A stretch of 64,000 nucleotides of DNA from Chitinophagales bacterium (lineage in GTDB: Bacteria > Bacteroidota > Bacteroidia > Chitinophagales > LD1). Position 1 is the first letter of the stretch. Each line of letters opens with the position of its first letter. Positions 47,237 to 55,277 of the stretch are shown here, piece by piece. The notes beneath the pieces are model-generated. The model was not told where the DNA came from. It saw only the letters and a list, made by a program, of their open reading frames with translations, and made no database searches. The position numbers and the translations under genes were made by a program. The stretch covers positions 310,001 to 374,000 of the forward strand of contig JAHBTS010000001.1 in the NCBI GenBank assembly GCA_019638515.1, written 5' to 3'.

Positions 47237-47827
47237 CTACCAAGTTACTTCTACCTTATCGCGCTCAATAATTTTGCGAAGGTTAATAAGTGCATAGCGC
47301 ATTCTGCCTAAAGATGTATTGATGCTTACATTGGTGTAGGCTGCAATTTCTTTAAAACTGAAATCGTAAAAGTGGCGGAGCACAATTACTTCGCGTTGAT
47401 CTGAAGGCAATTGTTCTAGTAAACTTTTAAGTTTATTCTCTTTAGATTCAATTTCCTCAAAATCGTGTTTGGGTTTGTCTTCCACACCAATGTATTTAAA
47501 TATATCTTCACCGGTGCTGGTTGTTACGGTAATGCCGGGTGCATTTTTTGTTTTTCGAAAGTAATCTATGCAATGGTTGTGAGCAATTCTTAGCAACCAA
47601 GGGGCAAATTTTCCTTCTTCGTTGTAGTTGCCGCTACGCAGTTTATTGATGGCTTTAATAAAGACTTCTTGAAAAATATCTTCGGCAAGATACTTATCGC
47701 GCACCATTACAAAAATGGCGGTAAAGACTTTGTCTTTGTGGCGCAAAATAAGTGTTTCTAAAGCTGCTTCTTTACCATTTTGATATTGTTGCAGCAGCGC
47801 GTGGTCGCTTAAAGCATGAGCATTCAT
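47237..47827 (-). CDS. ECF-type RNA polymerase sigma factor
   Basis: A 196-residue sigma-70-family factor. Region 2 contains YLAEDIFQEVFIKAIN and FAPWLLRIAHNHCIDYFRK; region 4 contains LPSDQREVIVLRHFYDFSFKEIAAYTNVSINTSLGRMRYALINLRK. No anti-sigma gene is adjacent, unlike the factor at 44085. A complete promoter lies ~210 bp upstream, so the mRNA should carry a leader of roughly 200 nt with alternative hairpins. The gene is followed by a terminator and then the flavin oxidase gene. Confidence 0.92.
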   Translation of the reverse strand: MNAHALSDHALLQQYQNGKEAALETLILRHKDKVFTAIFVMVRDKYLAEDIFQEVFIKAINKLRSGNYNEEGKFAPWLLRIAHNHCIDYFRKTKNAPGITVTTSTGEDIFKYIGVEDKPKHDFEEIESKENKLKSLLEQLPSDQREVIVLRHFYDFSFKEIAAYTNVSINTSLGRMRYALINLRKIIERDKVEVTW

Positions 47828-47917
47828 ACGTGTTCTGTTTTTTAAGTGAACAAAATGTAGAACTCAATGCAATAGGCAGTAGCGTTGTTTTTTGTAGTTT
47901 GAAAAATAAAAATGAAA

Positions 47918-47995
47918 GCCATTCGTAAAATCGAAACTCGATTTAAAAACTAAGTACGATTTTATTTAGTGTAGATATATTGAATAGGCGAATGG
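47918..47995 (-). other. Nested, mutually exclusive inverted repeats in the ECF sigma leader
   Basis: CCATTCG (47919-47925) is complementary to CGAATGG (47989-47995). Inside it, AAATCGA (47928-47934) can pair with TCGATTT (47938-47944), or TAAAATCG (47926-47933) can pair with CGATTTTA (47957-47964). The two inner pairings exclude each other. The segment begins ~90 bp upstream of the sigma start. Confidence 0.45.
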
Positions 47996-48033
47996 TATAG
48001 TTGTGTTTACTTTCTTTTCAAAAAAATGTTACA

Positions 48034-48064
48034 CGAAGTTAATCTTTTCAGCGAAAGTTCCAAA
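48034..48064 (-). promoter_or_regulatory. Promoter of the ECF sigma gene
   Basis: On the minus strand TTTG (complement of 48061-48064), 19-base spacer, TAACTTCG (complement of 48034-48041). It lies between the PKD-protein stop and the sigma gene and implies a ~200-nt leader. Confidence 0.55.
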
Positions 48065-48091
48065 TCTTCATTGAAAAAAATGCAGTATAGT

Positions 48092-51000
48092 TTATCGAAC
48101 TAAAGTAATGGTTCCTTTCTTTTCAACTTCTTGGTCGTTGGTACAAATTCCTTTTACATACCAAACATACGCATCGGTTGGACACATTTGCCCTCGGAAA
48201 GTTCCATCCCAGCCTTCTTTAATATTATTGGTAGAAAACATTACGTTGCCCCATCGGTTGGTAACAATAAAGGAGGTAAGTTTTTTTAAAGCCTTTCCAC
48301 GCACAAAGAGTTTGTCATTTAAATCATCGCCATTAGGTGTAAACACAGTTGGTATGAAAATAAAATCCGGTTGGCAAGGAAGTACTTTAATGTATGCTGA
48401 ATCTATAGCTGTGCAGCCATATTGGTTGGCTACCGTTACTTTAATCCATTGTGTGTAATTAGCTGTAAGTGTTGGTGCGGCACAATCATTGCAGCTAAGT
48501 GGGTCTATTGATTCCCAATTGTATTGAACGGCATCTAGAGAAAGCGCTCCTAATTCAATTTCTGAAGATACTGCTACTACGGTATCTCGATAGAGTTCTA
48601 CATCCGGTAAAGGATTTACCACCACATTAAATGTATGCGAATCGGGAACGCATAATGGGCTTTTAATTATTACGGTAAAATCCATTGTAAATGGAGGTGT
48701 GGCAATAGGGTCTTGCTGGTTAGGATTATCTAAATAGGTTGTGGGATACCAAAAGAATGCAGTGTCGTTGTATGAAGCTTCGCGCACCGTAATATTGAGT
48801 TTTATAGATTCCCCTGCACAAATAGAAGTATCTTGAATAAAATCAACTTTTACAGTGTCAATTGGGTATAAGGTTATTGTATCGTAAACAAAACAGCCCG
48901 GTCGGTTGCCTAAGCGGTTTTCGCTATACACAATCCACGTTGTGGTATCGTTGGCATATACTGTTGGGCATATAGCAGTAGGTGAACTAATGTTGGTAGG
49001 TGGCGACCATAGAGCATTGTAAACATCTCCGGCACATAAAATTGCCGATTCGCCTGTGCATAGCCTTAAAAAACTATCGGGTTGTATGTGTAGTTTAGGC
49101 AAGTCTTCTACATTGAGCGTTATGGTATCTTTAGTTTCACAGCCCCAAATGGTGGTAGCAGTAATAGTGTATGTAGTGGTATCCGGTGCATTGGCAACTA
49201 CAAATTTACAAGTATCGCAACTTAAATAATCGGCAGGTTCCCATTTAAAGAAATCACCATCGGGTAAATCGTATTCTACTACGGCACCAATACAAACAGA
49301 AGTGTCGCGTTGGTTAAGAATTGGATACTCATCTACATATACAGAATCGCCCAACGGATAGGTTACCTTACATCCTTTATTATCTTCTAATAGTAAAACA
49401 GGTTTCACGTAGCCCGTATCGTATTGTGGATCTAAGTATTGGTGCGGACCATTAAAGTAAACGGTATCGCCATATACTATTGGTATATTTTGAATATCGC
49501 CCACCCGCCATTGTATAACAGCGCTCTTTGTTTCGTAAATTTTCCCTGAAAAGAATACTGTGAGCGGACGGCACCCATACGGTGGACTGAATTGGATGTT
49601 TTCTAAGCGAGGGCCTAAGATTTTTATGTATTCTACTTTTGCCAACGAATCTTTACAGCCGCCTTTTTCGCCCACTAATGCAACATCGTAATTGCCGGGA
49701 AAGAAATAAACTTTTGTGGGATTACCATTGTTGGTTTCTGTGGTGCCATCGCCATAATGCCAAGTAAAGGTTACACCTGCAGTATCTTGTGAAGTATTGA
49801 CAAATTGGGTGGCAAAGGGAGGGCAGGCAGATGTAATGGCATTACTATAAAATCCCAAGCCTAAGGAGTTTACTATATATTCCTTTACGGTTTCGCCTAC
49901 ACAACCATTGGTTTTATGTATAGCAATTAGCTTTACATAATACGTGTCGGATACGGCATAGGTATGAGTTACCGGAGCGCTGGTAGATCTACGGAGCGAA
50001 TCGCCATCGCCAAAAACCCAAATGAAATTGTAAGAACCTGAACCCGGAGTGGTATTTTTAAAAGTATCTACTTTGCCGGAGCAGGTAGAAATTGGAAGGG
50101 TGAAATTGGGGTTTATTACTGTTTGTGCAACGGTTCTAGTGGCAGTGTCTTTACAACCAACAGAGTCGGTTACTATTAGTCTTATACTGAAATTTACTGC
50201 ACCTGTGCTATAAGTCCAAGTAGTATCTCCGGTAGTTGAATTTATATTGCTTCCATTGCCGTTTGGAAAGAACCGCCAATTCCACTTGGTAACCGGAGCT
50301 GAATTTCCGGTGCTGGTACTGCTAACATCTACGGTAAGCGGGCGGCAGCCGCTTGGTGGGGTGGTGGTAAACGAAGCGGTTGGTTTATTGATGGTGATAT
50401 AGTTTGTTTTGATGATAGAGTCGTTGCATGGCAAGCCGTTGTTTATTACCAGTTTTACAGTGTATTTGCCCGGTGCAGCATATTTTTTTATTGGATTTCT
50501 TTTGCTGCTGGTGTCGCCATCGCCAAAGTACCAAAACCATTTTGAACCAAAATTGGTAGAGTCGCTAAAGGTGAGCGATTCACCTACACATGCCATTCTT
50601 TTACTTACGCCAAATGATTTAGATTGGCTGAGTAAGTTTACCACTTTGGTGATAGAATCAATACATCCGGTTTGTATGTTAAATACATACAGCGTTACAG
50701 AATAACTTCCAACCGCAAGGTAGGTGTAGCTTTTAGTTTTAGCAGTATCGTGTGGTGTTTGCGGGAACCCTGTATGGAACTGCCACCAAAGTGAGTCGGC
50801 ACCTTCTGAGGTAGAAGTAAAATCAACTTTTAATGGATTGCCACAAGTGGTTTTATATGTAAAATCGGCCTTAGGAACTAAAGAGGTAATGTATTGCACT
50901 TTTTTTACCGTAGTGGCACAACGACCATTTTTTACCGTAAGCGTAACAGTATGTGGCCCGGATTGGTCATAAGTGTAACCAGGGTTTTTTTGGGTGCTGT

Positions 51001-52687
51001 TTCCCGGGCCAAAATCCCATTGGTAAGTGCTTCCTCCACTACATAAGCAGGTGAAGTTTACAGGAACTTTTAAGCAGGCTTGTAGTGGAGTGGCTACAAA
51101 GTCGGCAACAGGAGGTGTGGTAACCGTAATAGTGGTGAAAGCGGTATCAAAGCAACCATCGGCAGTTTGAACCCGAAGCCAAACATTGTAAGTGCCGGGT
51201 GTTTGAAAAGTATAAGTAACAGGATTGTTGCAATCTGTTGAGTAAACGGTATTGTTACCCATGCTCCATTTGCAATCTACAATAGTAGCTCCAACATTAG
51301 TGGCATTTGAAAACGTAAGTTTTAGTGGCGCACAACCCGAAGTTGAATCCACAGCAATATCGGCATCGAAAGATTTTACACACACATAATTTTGCTTAGT
51401 AACTTTTGAAACACAGCCTGCCGAGTTGGTAGCACTGAGGCTAACATCGTAACAGCCTAATTGCGTGTAAGTATAAGAGCAGTTGAGCGTGGGGCAGGTG
51501 TTATTGTTTTGCCCCCAATTGTATTGCACACTGGTGGCTCCGGGCGCACTTCCCGTAAAGTTTACAGTTAAAGGAGGTGTACATTTTTGGAGTGGTGTAC
51601 CGGTAAAATCAATAGGTGAAATTGGGCTGGAAACTGCTACTAATTTTGAAATAGTATCGGTGCAGCCATTCAATGTTATGGTGAGTTTTATTCTGTAGGT
51701 TCCGTTTTGGGTATAAACATGCTTTGGATCGCAGTCGGTGCTAAAACGGTTGTCGCCAAAATTCCAACTGCAAGTAGGTGTGCCGCCAGATGCTGTGGAT
51801 GTATTGGTAAGCGAAAGCGTATCGCCACGGCAAACATTATTGGTGCTTAGTGTAAAATTTGCATTGATGTTGGTTACATTTACTCTTACAGAATCGGTAG
51901 AAAAACAGCCTTTGGAATCGTTTGCTCTCAGTACTATGTTGTATGAACCTGCATTGTAGCATTTTTGAGGAGGCGATGGCGTAGTAGAAGTGGTATTATC
52001 TCCAAAATCCCACACATAACCGATAGGTATATTTTGAGGGTGAGAAGAGTTGTTTGTAAACTGAACGCACAAGGGTGCGCTGCATGAACTGGTTTGCGAT
52101 ACTGTAAATGCTGCATTAGGTGGTTGGCGTACCACAATAATGCCGGGTTTTACTAAGGTGCCTTGGCAACCATTGCTATCTACTAAAATTCTGGTTACTT
52201 GATATTTACCCGCAGTGGCATAATAAAAACAAGTATCGTTTAATGTAGAATATACCGGTAATTGACCAAAATCCCATAACGCACTGGCTATAGGCGCATC
52301 TCCTAAAGTAATGCTTTGGTTGGTACAAACAGGGCTGTTGGTACAAGCAGTATCTTTATTAAGTGTAAACTGAGGAATGGGGGAACGAAAAGATTGAACG
52401 ATTGCTGTGGCTGTATCGCTTGAAATACCATTAAATGCAATAAGTATAATAGTTTTTGTACCCGGATCTAAATAAATTTTTGATGGATTTACATCGTTGG
52501 TAGAGTCGCCATCGCCCAAGTGCCATACATAGCTGGTGGCTCCGGTAGAAGTATTGGTAAACGATACCTGAAACTGCCCGGCACAACCGCTAAACCTATC
52601 TGCGGTAAAACTGGCAATGGGTTGGGCTTCTAATTGTTTAAATATAAACGATGTAAGTAGTATGGCAATAAAATGTAAACTCCTCAT
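48092..52687 (-). CDS. PKD-repeat surface protein with gliding-motility-type (CHU_C) sorting domain
   Basis: A 1531-residue exported protein. The start is the ATG of MRSLHFIAILL (52687), where the signal peptide begins (cleavage near LEAQ); the four residues upstream would need a TTG. About thirteen PKD-like units follow, marked by motifs such as WHLGDGDST, WDFGDNTTS, WYFGDGDTS and TWHYGDGTT, most with paired cysteines. The C-terminal ~90 residues (FIPTVFTPNGDDLNDK ... NRWGNVMF ... GWDGTFRGQ) form the type B sorting domain used by type IX secretion for surface or secreted adhesins. Function is likely adhesion or polymer binding; no catalytic domain is seen. Confidence 0.9.
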   Translation of the reverse strand: MRSLHFIAILLTSFIFKQLEAQPIASFTADRFSGCAGQFQVSFTNTSTGATSYVWHLGDGDSTNDVNPSKIYLDPGTKTIILIAFNGISSDTATAIVQSFRSPIPQFTLNKDTACTNSPVCTNQSITLGDAPIASALWDFGQLPVYSTLNDTCFYYATAGKYQVTRILVDSNGCQGTLVKPGIIVVRQPPNAAFTVSQTSSCSAPLCVQFTNNSSHPQNIPIGYVWDFGDNTTSTTPSPPQKCYNAGSYNIVLRANDSKGCFSTDSVRVNVTNINANFTLSTNNVCRGDTLSLTNTSTASGGTPTCSWNFGDNRFSTDCDPKHVYTQNGTYRIKLTITLNGCTDTISKLVAVSSPISPIDFTGTPLQKCTPPLTVNFTGSAPGATSVQYNWGQNNNTCPTLNCSYTYTQLGCYDVSLSATNSAGCVSKVTKQNYVCVKSFDADIAVDSTSGCAPLKLTFSNATNVGATIVDCKWSMGNNTVYSTDCNNPVTYTFQTPGTYNVWLRVQTADGCFDTAFTTITVTTPPVADFVATPLQACLKVPVNFTCLCSGGSTYQWDFGPGNSTQKNPGYTYDQSGPHTVTLTVKNGRCATTVKKVQYITSLVPKADFTYKTTCGNPLKVDFTSTSEGADSLWWQFHTGFPQTPHDTAKTKSYTYLAVGSYSVTLYVFNIQTGCIDSITKVVNLLSQSKSFGVSKRMACVGESLTFSDSTNFGSKWFWYFGDGDTSSKRNPIKKYAAPGKYTVKLVINNGLPCNDSIIKTNYITINKPTASFTTTPPSGCRPLTVDVSSTSTGNSAPVTKWNWRFFPNGNGSNINSTTGDTTWTYSTGAVNFSIRLIVTDSVGCKDTATRTVAQTVINPNFTLPISTCSGKVDTFKNTTPGSGSYNFIWVFGDGDSLRRSTSAPVTHTYAVSDTYYVKLIAIHKTNGCVGETVKEYIVNSLGLGFYSNAITSACPPFATQFVNTSQDTAGVTFTWHYGDGTTETNNGNPTKVYFFPGNYDVALVGEKGGCKDSLAKVEYIKILGPRLENIQFSPPYGCRPLTVFFSGKIYETKSAVIQWRVGDIQNIPIVYGDTVYFNGPHQYLDPQYDTGYVKPVLLLEDNKGCKVTYPLGDSVYVDEYPILNQRDTSVCIGAVVEYDLPDGDFFKWEPADYLSCDTCKFVVANAPDTTTYTITATTIWGCETKDTITLNVEDLPKLHIQPDSFLRLCTGESAILCAGDVYNALWSPPTNISSPTAICPTVYANDTTTWIVYSENRLGNRPGCFVYDTITLYPIDTVKVDFIQDTSICAGESIKLNITVREASYNDTAFFWYPTTYLDNPNQQDPIATPPFTMDFTVIIKSPLCVPDSHTFNVVVNPLPDVELYRDTVVAVSSEIELGALSLDAVQYNWESIDPLSCNDCAAPTLTANYTQWIKVTVANQYGCTAIDSAYIKVLPCQPDFIFIPTVFTPNGDDLNDKLFVRGKALKKLTSFIVTNRWGNVMFSTNNIKEGWDGTFRGQMCPTDAYVWYVKGICTNDQEVEKKGTITLVR

Positions 52688-52868
52688 GCTTTTCTTCAAT
52701 ATTCAAATAGACGACAATCTTGTTACAATAGTTTGTTGTGGCGTAGGTCGGTAGTTGTAAAAGTTAATGATAAAAAATTCTATTTAATCTTCAAATATGT
52801 TTTGTTTTCTATGGTTCCAGTTTTAGTGTAGAAATTCAGAACAATTGTTTCAAAAATAATTTTTCGGT

Positions 52869-53642
52869 TTAAAAAAGTAAGCTAAAGTGCTCTTTCGCCA
52901 GTTTTTGTTTGTTGAAAAAAACAAATCCCATACGGTAGATGTGGATGCTGAGTGTAACTTTTGGATGTGCTTTTATCTCGTTCCAAGCGCTGCTCATTTC
53001 TTGGCTCCAGTAGATATCATCAAAAACGAAAACAGTGTTTTCGTGAGCAAAATTCAGGCATTGTTCAAAGTATTGCAGCGTAGGTGCTTTTTTATGGTTT
53101 CCATCAAAGAATACAAAATCTACTTTTTTTATGGATGATAGTACTTCCGGTAAAACTTCATTGAAGTTTCCGGTTATGAACTGTACGTTTTTTATACCTG
53201 CTGCTGCTGTGTTCTTTTGTGCCACAGAACTTAACGCCTTACTGCCTTCGATGGTATATACGGTAGATTCCTTATTGCCCTGTGCCAAATAGCAGGTGCT
53301 TATTCCCAAATTGGTTCCAAGTTCTAAAACTGTAGAGGGCTGAAAGTATCGAACGGCATTGAGGAGTACATTGCCGTATTTGGGTGTAATGCTGCTATGC
53401 TGTACTATTGTAGAAACTGTGCGGGTGCGTTGCGTACCATTGTTTCCCAAATCTGTAAAAGTAATTTGGGTGGTGTTGTTTAAAAGTTGTTGTCGTAGGT
53501 GTTCAATATTTTCAGTGGTGTTTTTCAACCCCAAAACATGTAAATAAAACTGGTACACAAAGGGCGAATGCAAATAGTATTTGGTTTTAGCTTTTACCAA
53601 ATAATGCGTATAAGAAAATACACGATGCAGAAATTCTTTCAT
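52869..53642 (-). CDS. O-methyltransferase-like SAM-dependent methyltransferase
   Basis: A 257-residue protein; I begin at ATG 53642 (MKEFLHRVF), since upstream in-frame codons run into the divergent gene. After a basic, aromatic N-terminal region (YTHYLVKAKTKYYLHSPFV) comes a Rossmann methyltransferase of the class represented by catechol and caffeoyl-CoA O-methyltransferases. It has the SAM motif VLELGTNLGISTCYLA, TIEGSKALS, FVFFDGNHKKAP (metal/substrate Asp region) and FVFDDIYWSQEM. The N-terminal region is unlike the classical enzymes, so the acceptor is unknown. Confidence 0.8.
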   Translation of the reverse strand: MKEFLHRVFSYTHYLVKAKTKYYLHSPFVYQFYLHVLGLKNTTENIEHLRQQLLNNTTQITFTDLGNNGTQRTRTVSTIVQHSSITPKYGNVLLNAVRYFQPSTVLELGTNLGISTCYLAQGNKESTVYTIEGSKALSSVAQKNTAAAGIKNVQFITGNFNEVLPEVLSSIKKVDFVFFDGNHKKAPTLQYFEQCLNFAHENTVFVFDDIYWSQEMSSAWNEIKAHPKVTLSIHIYRMGFVFFNKQKLAKEHFSLLF

Positions 53643-53648
53643 TAACAT

Positions 53649-53656
53649 TAAGTTTG
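53649..53656 (+). promoter_or_regulatory. -7 box of the outer-membrane barrel gene
   Basis: TAAGTTTG is an exact TAnnTTTG match and lies five bases before the GTG start at 53662. No -33 TTG is clear. It implies a leaderless or nearly leaderless transcript. Confidence 0.45.
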
Positions 53657-53661
53657 CGAAT

Positions 53662-54447
53662 GTGAAACATTTCTTCCTAATTACATTATTGCTTCCTGCG
53701 CTTGTTTTTGCGCAGTACAAGAACTTTCATTTGGGCATTACTGGTGCTGCCAATGCATCTTTTATTTTGAATCAAAATAATTATGGCACGTTGGCTCCAT
53801 TTAAACAGCAAGTGGTGCGGCAATCGGAGCTGGCATATTTATTTACACCCGGTGGAACTGCCGGTATTAACTTTGGATATTTTTTTGATGAAAAATGGGG
53901 CATAGAAACCCATATCTTGTATCTACGGGCGGGGCAGCATTACGAAGACGATATGTATGGTCCGGCAACTATTCCGCAAGGTACATTTGGAACTAAAGGC
54001 GATAGGCGTGTAAAAGTTAAGCGCAATATAGATTTCAATTATATTCAAATTCCGGTGTTGGGAAAATTTGCCTATGGCGATAAGTTGGCAAAGTTTTATG
54101 TGAGTTTGGGGCCTGCCTTTGGCGCACAAATTGGCGGTAGCGAAAAAGTTACCATTGCCGGACATAGTTATGTAAACGATTCGTTAAACTTTTCTTTCAA
54201 CGAAAAATTTAGAAAGTACGATATTGGTATTGCCGTCAATTTTGGTGTAGATATTTGGTTTGGCAGGTATTGGTTTTTAAATATTGGATTGCACAATTAT
54301 TGTGGCGTGGTAGATGTAAATGGCGATAAAATGCGCCAGATAGATTGGTTTAGCAAGAATGATTTAACGTATCAGAAATCGTATAATTTCTATACCGGCT
54401 TAAATGTTGGTTTTCATTATGTTTTTGCACCGCGACATTTTTATTAG
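53662..54447 (+). CDS. Outer-membrane beta-barrel protein (OmpA/PorT-like)
   Basis: A 261-residue protein with signal peptide MKHFFLITLLLPALVFAQ. It starts at GTG; an overlapping ATG two bases earlier runs straight into TGA. The mature part is a series of alternating-hydrophobicity strands (LGITGAANASFIL, GTAGINFGYFFDEKWGIETHILYL, AKFYVSLGPAFGAQIGG, YDIGIAVNFGVDIWFG, YNFYTGLNVGFHYVF), typical of the porin/outer_membrane_beta-barrel family of Bacteroidota with eight to ten strands. No specific role can be given. It is 32 bp upstream of the DUF2797 gene on the same strand. Confidence 0.85.
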   Translation: MKHFFLITLLLPALVFAQYKNFHLGITGAANASFILNQNNYGTLAPFKQQVVRQSELAYLFTPGGTAGINFGYFFDEKWGIETHILYLRAGQHYEDDMYGPATIPQGTFGTKGDRRVKVKRNIDFNYIQIPVLGKFAYGDKLAKFYVSLGPAFGAQIGGSEKVTIAGHSYVNDSLNFSFNEKFRKYDIGIAVNFGVDIWFGRYWFLNIGLHNYCGVVDVNGDKMRQIDWFSKNDLTYQKSYNFYTGLNVGFHYVFAPRHFY

Positions 54448-54479
54448 CGGTTGATTATTGCATACACAAAATATAAAAT

Positions 54480-55277
54480 ATGCGTGCACTTGGAGTGTTA
54501 GATAAAATGCCTACCCGCTTTGTACATCCGGTTCAATACCATTTGCCATTGGGAGCAGATGATGTGGCGGTGAATGAATTGGTGGGTAAAGAAATATTGC
54601 TGAAATGGACAGGCAACATTTATTGTACCATTTGCGGCAGAAAAACAAAAAAGAGTTTTGGCGAAGGTATGTGCTATCCGTGCTTTGCTAACGCACCGGA
54701 AAATGCCGAGTGTATTGTGCGGCCGGAACTTTGCCGCGCACACCTGCACGAAGGGCGCGATCCGGAGTGGGAAGAGCGCCACCACAACCAGCCACACTAT
54801 GTGTACTTGGCGCTTACCAGCGAAGTAAAAGTGGGCGTAACGCGCGGCACGCAAGTGCCAACCCGCTGGATAGACCAAGGTGCTGCAGCTGCCATTATCT
54901 TGGCAGAAACACCTTATCGCCAAAAAGCAGGTGAAATAGAAGTGTATTTAAAGCAATACTTCAGTGATAAAACCCATTGGAGTAAAATGCTGATGAATGT
55001 TGGTGCTGGCGATAAAAATTTATTAGAAGAGAAACAAAAGGCAGCAGCATTGCTACCCGAAGAATTAAGGCAATTTGTAAGTGCCGATAATGAAATTTTG
55101 GCACTAGAGTATCCGGTGAAAACCTATCCTACAAAAGTAAAAAGCGTGGGGTTCGACAAAGTGAATGAATTGAAGTTGGTGCTTGATGGTATTCGAGGCC
55201 AGTACTTTTTATTTGAAGGCGGAACCGTAATGAATATAAGAAAGCACAGCGGCTACGAAGTGGAGTTGATTGCATAG
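54480..55277 (+). CDS. DUF2797 protein with treble-clef cysteines and GIY-YIG-like segment
   Basis: A 265-residue cytoplasmic protein of the uncharacterised DUF2797 family. Four cysteines (Cys49, 52, 65, 68: CTICGRK and GMCYPCF) form a likely zinc knuckle. Residues 107-160 read YVYL, KVGVTR, TRWIDQGA and AGEIEVYL. This order of a YxYL strand, a KVGVT strand, an Arg and a downstream Glu resembles GIY-YIG nuclease-like domains of the T5orf172 type; the comparison is mine and not verified. It probably shares a transcript with the barrel gene. Its TAG abuts the TAG of the convergent kinase gene with no gap. Confidence 0.8.
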   Translation: MRALGVLDKMPTRFVHPVQYHLPLGADDVAVNELVGKEILLKWTGNIYCTICGRKTKKSFGEGMCYPCFANAPENAECIVRPELCRAHLHEGRDPEWEERHHNQPHYVYLALTSEVKVGVTRGTQVPTRWIDQGAAAAIILAETPYRQKAGEIEVYLKQYFSDKTHWSKMLMNVGAGDKNLLEEKQKAAALLPEELRQFVSADNEILALEYPVKTYPTKVKSVGFDKVNELKLVLDGIRGQYFLFEGGTVMNIRKHSGYEVELIA

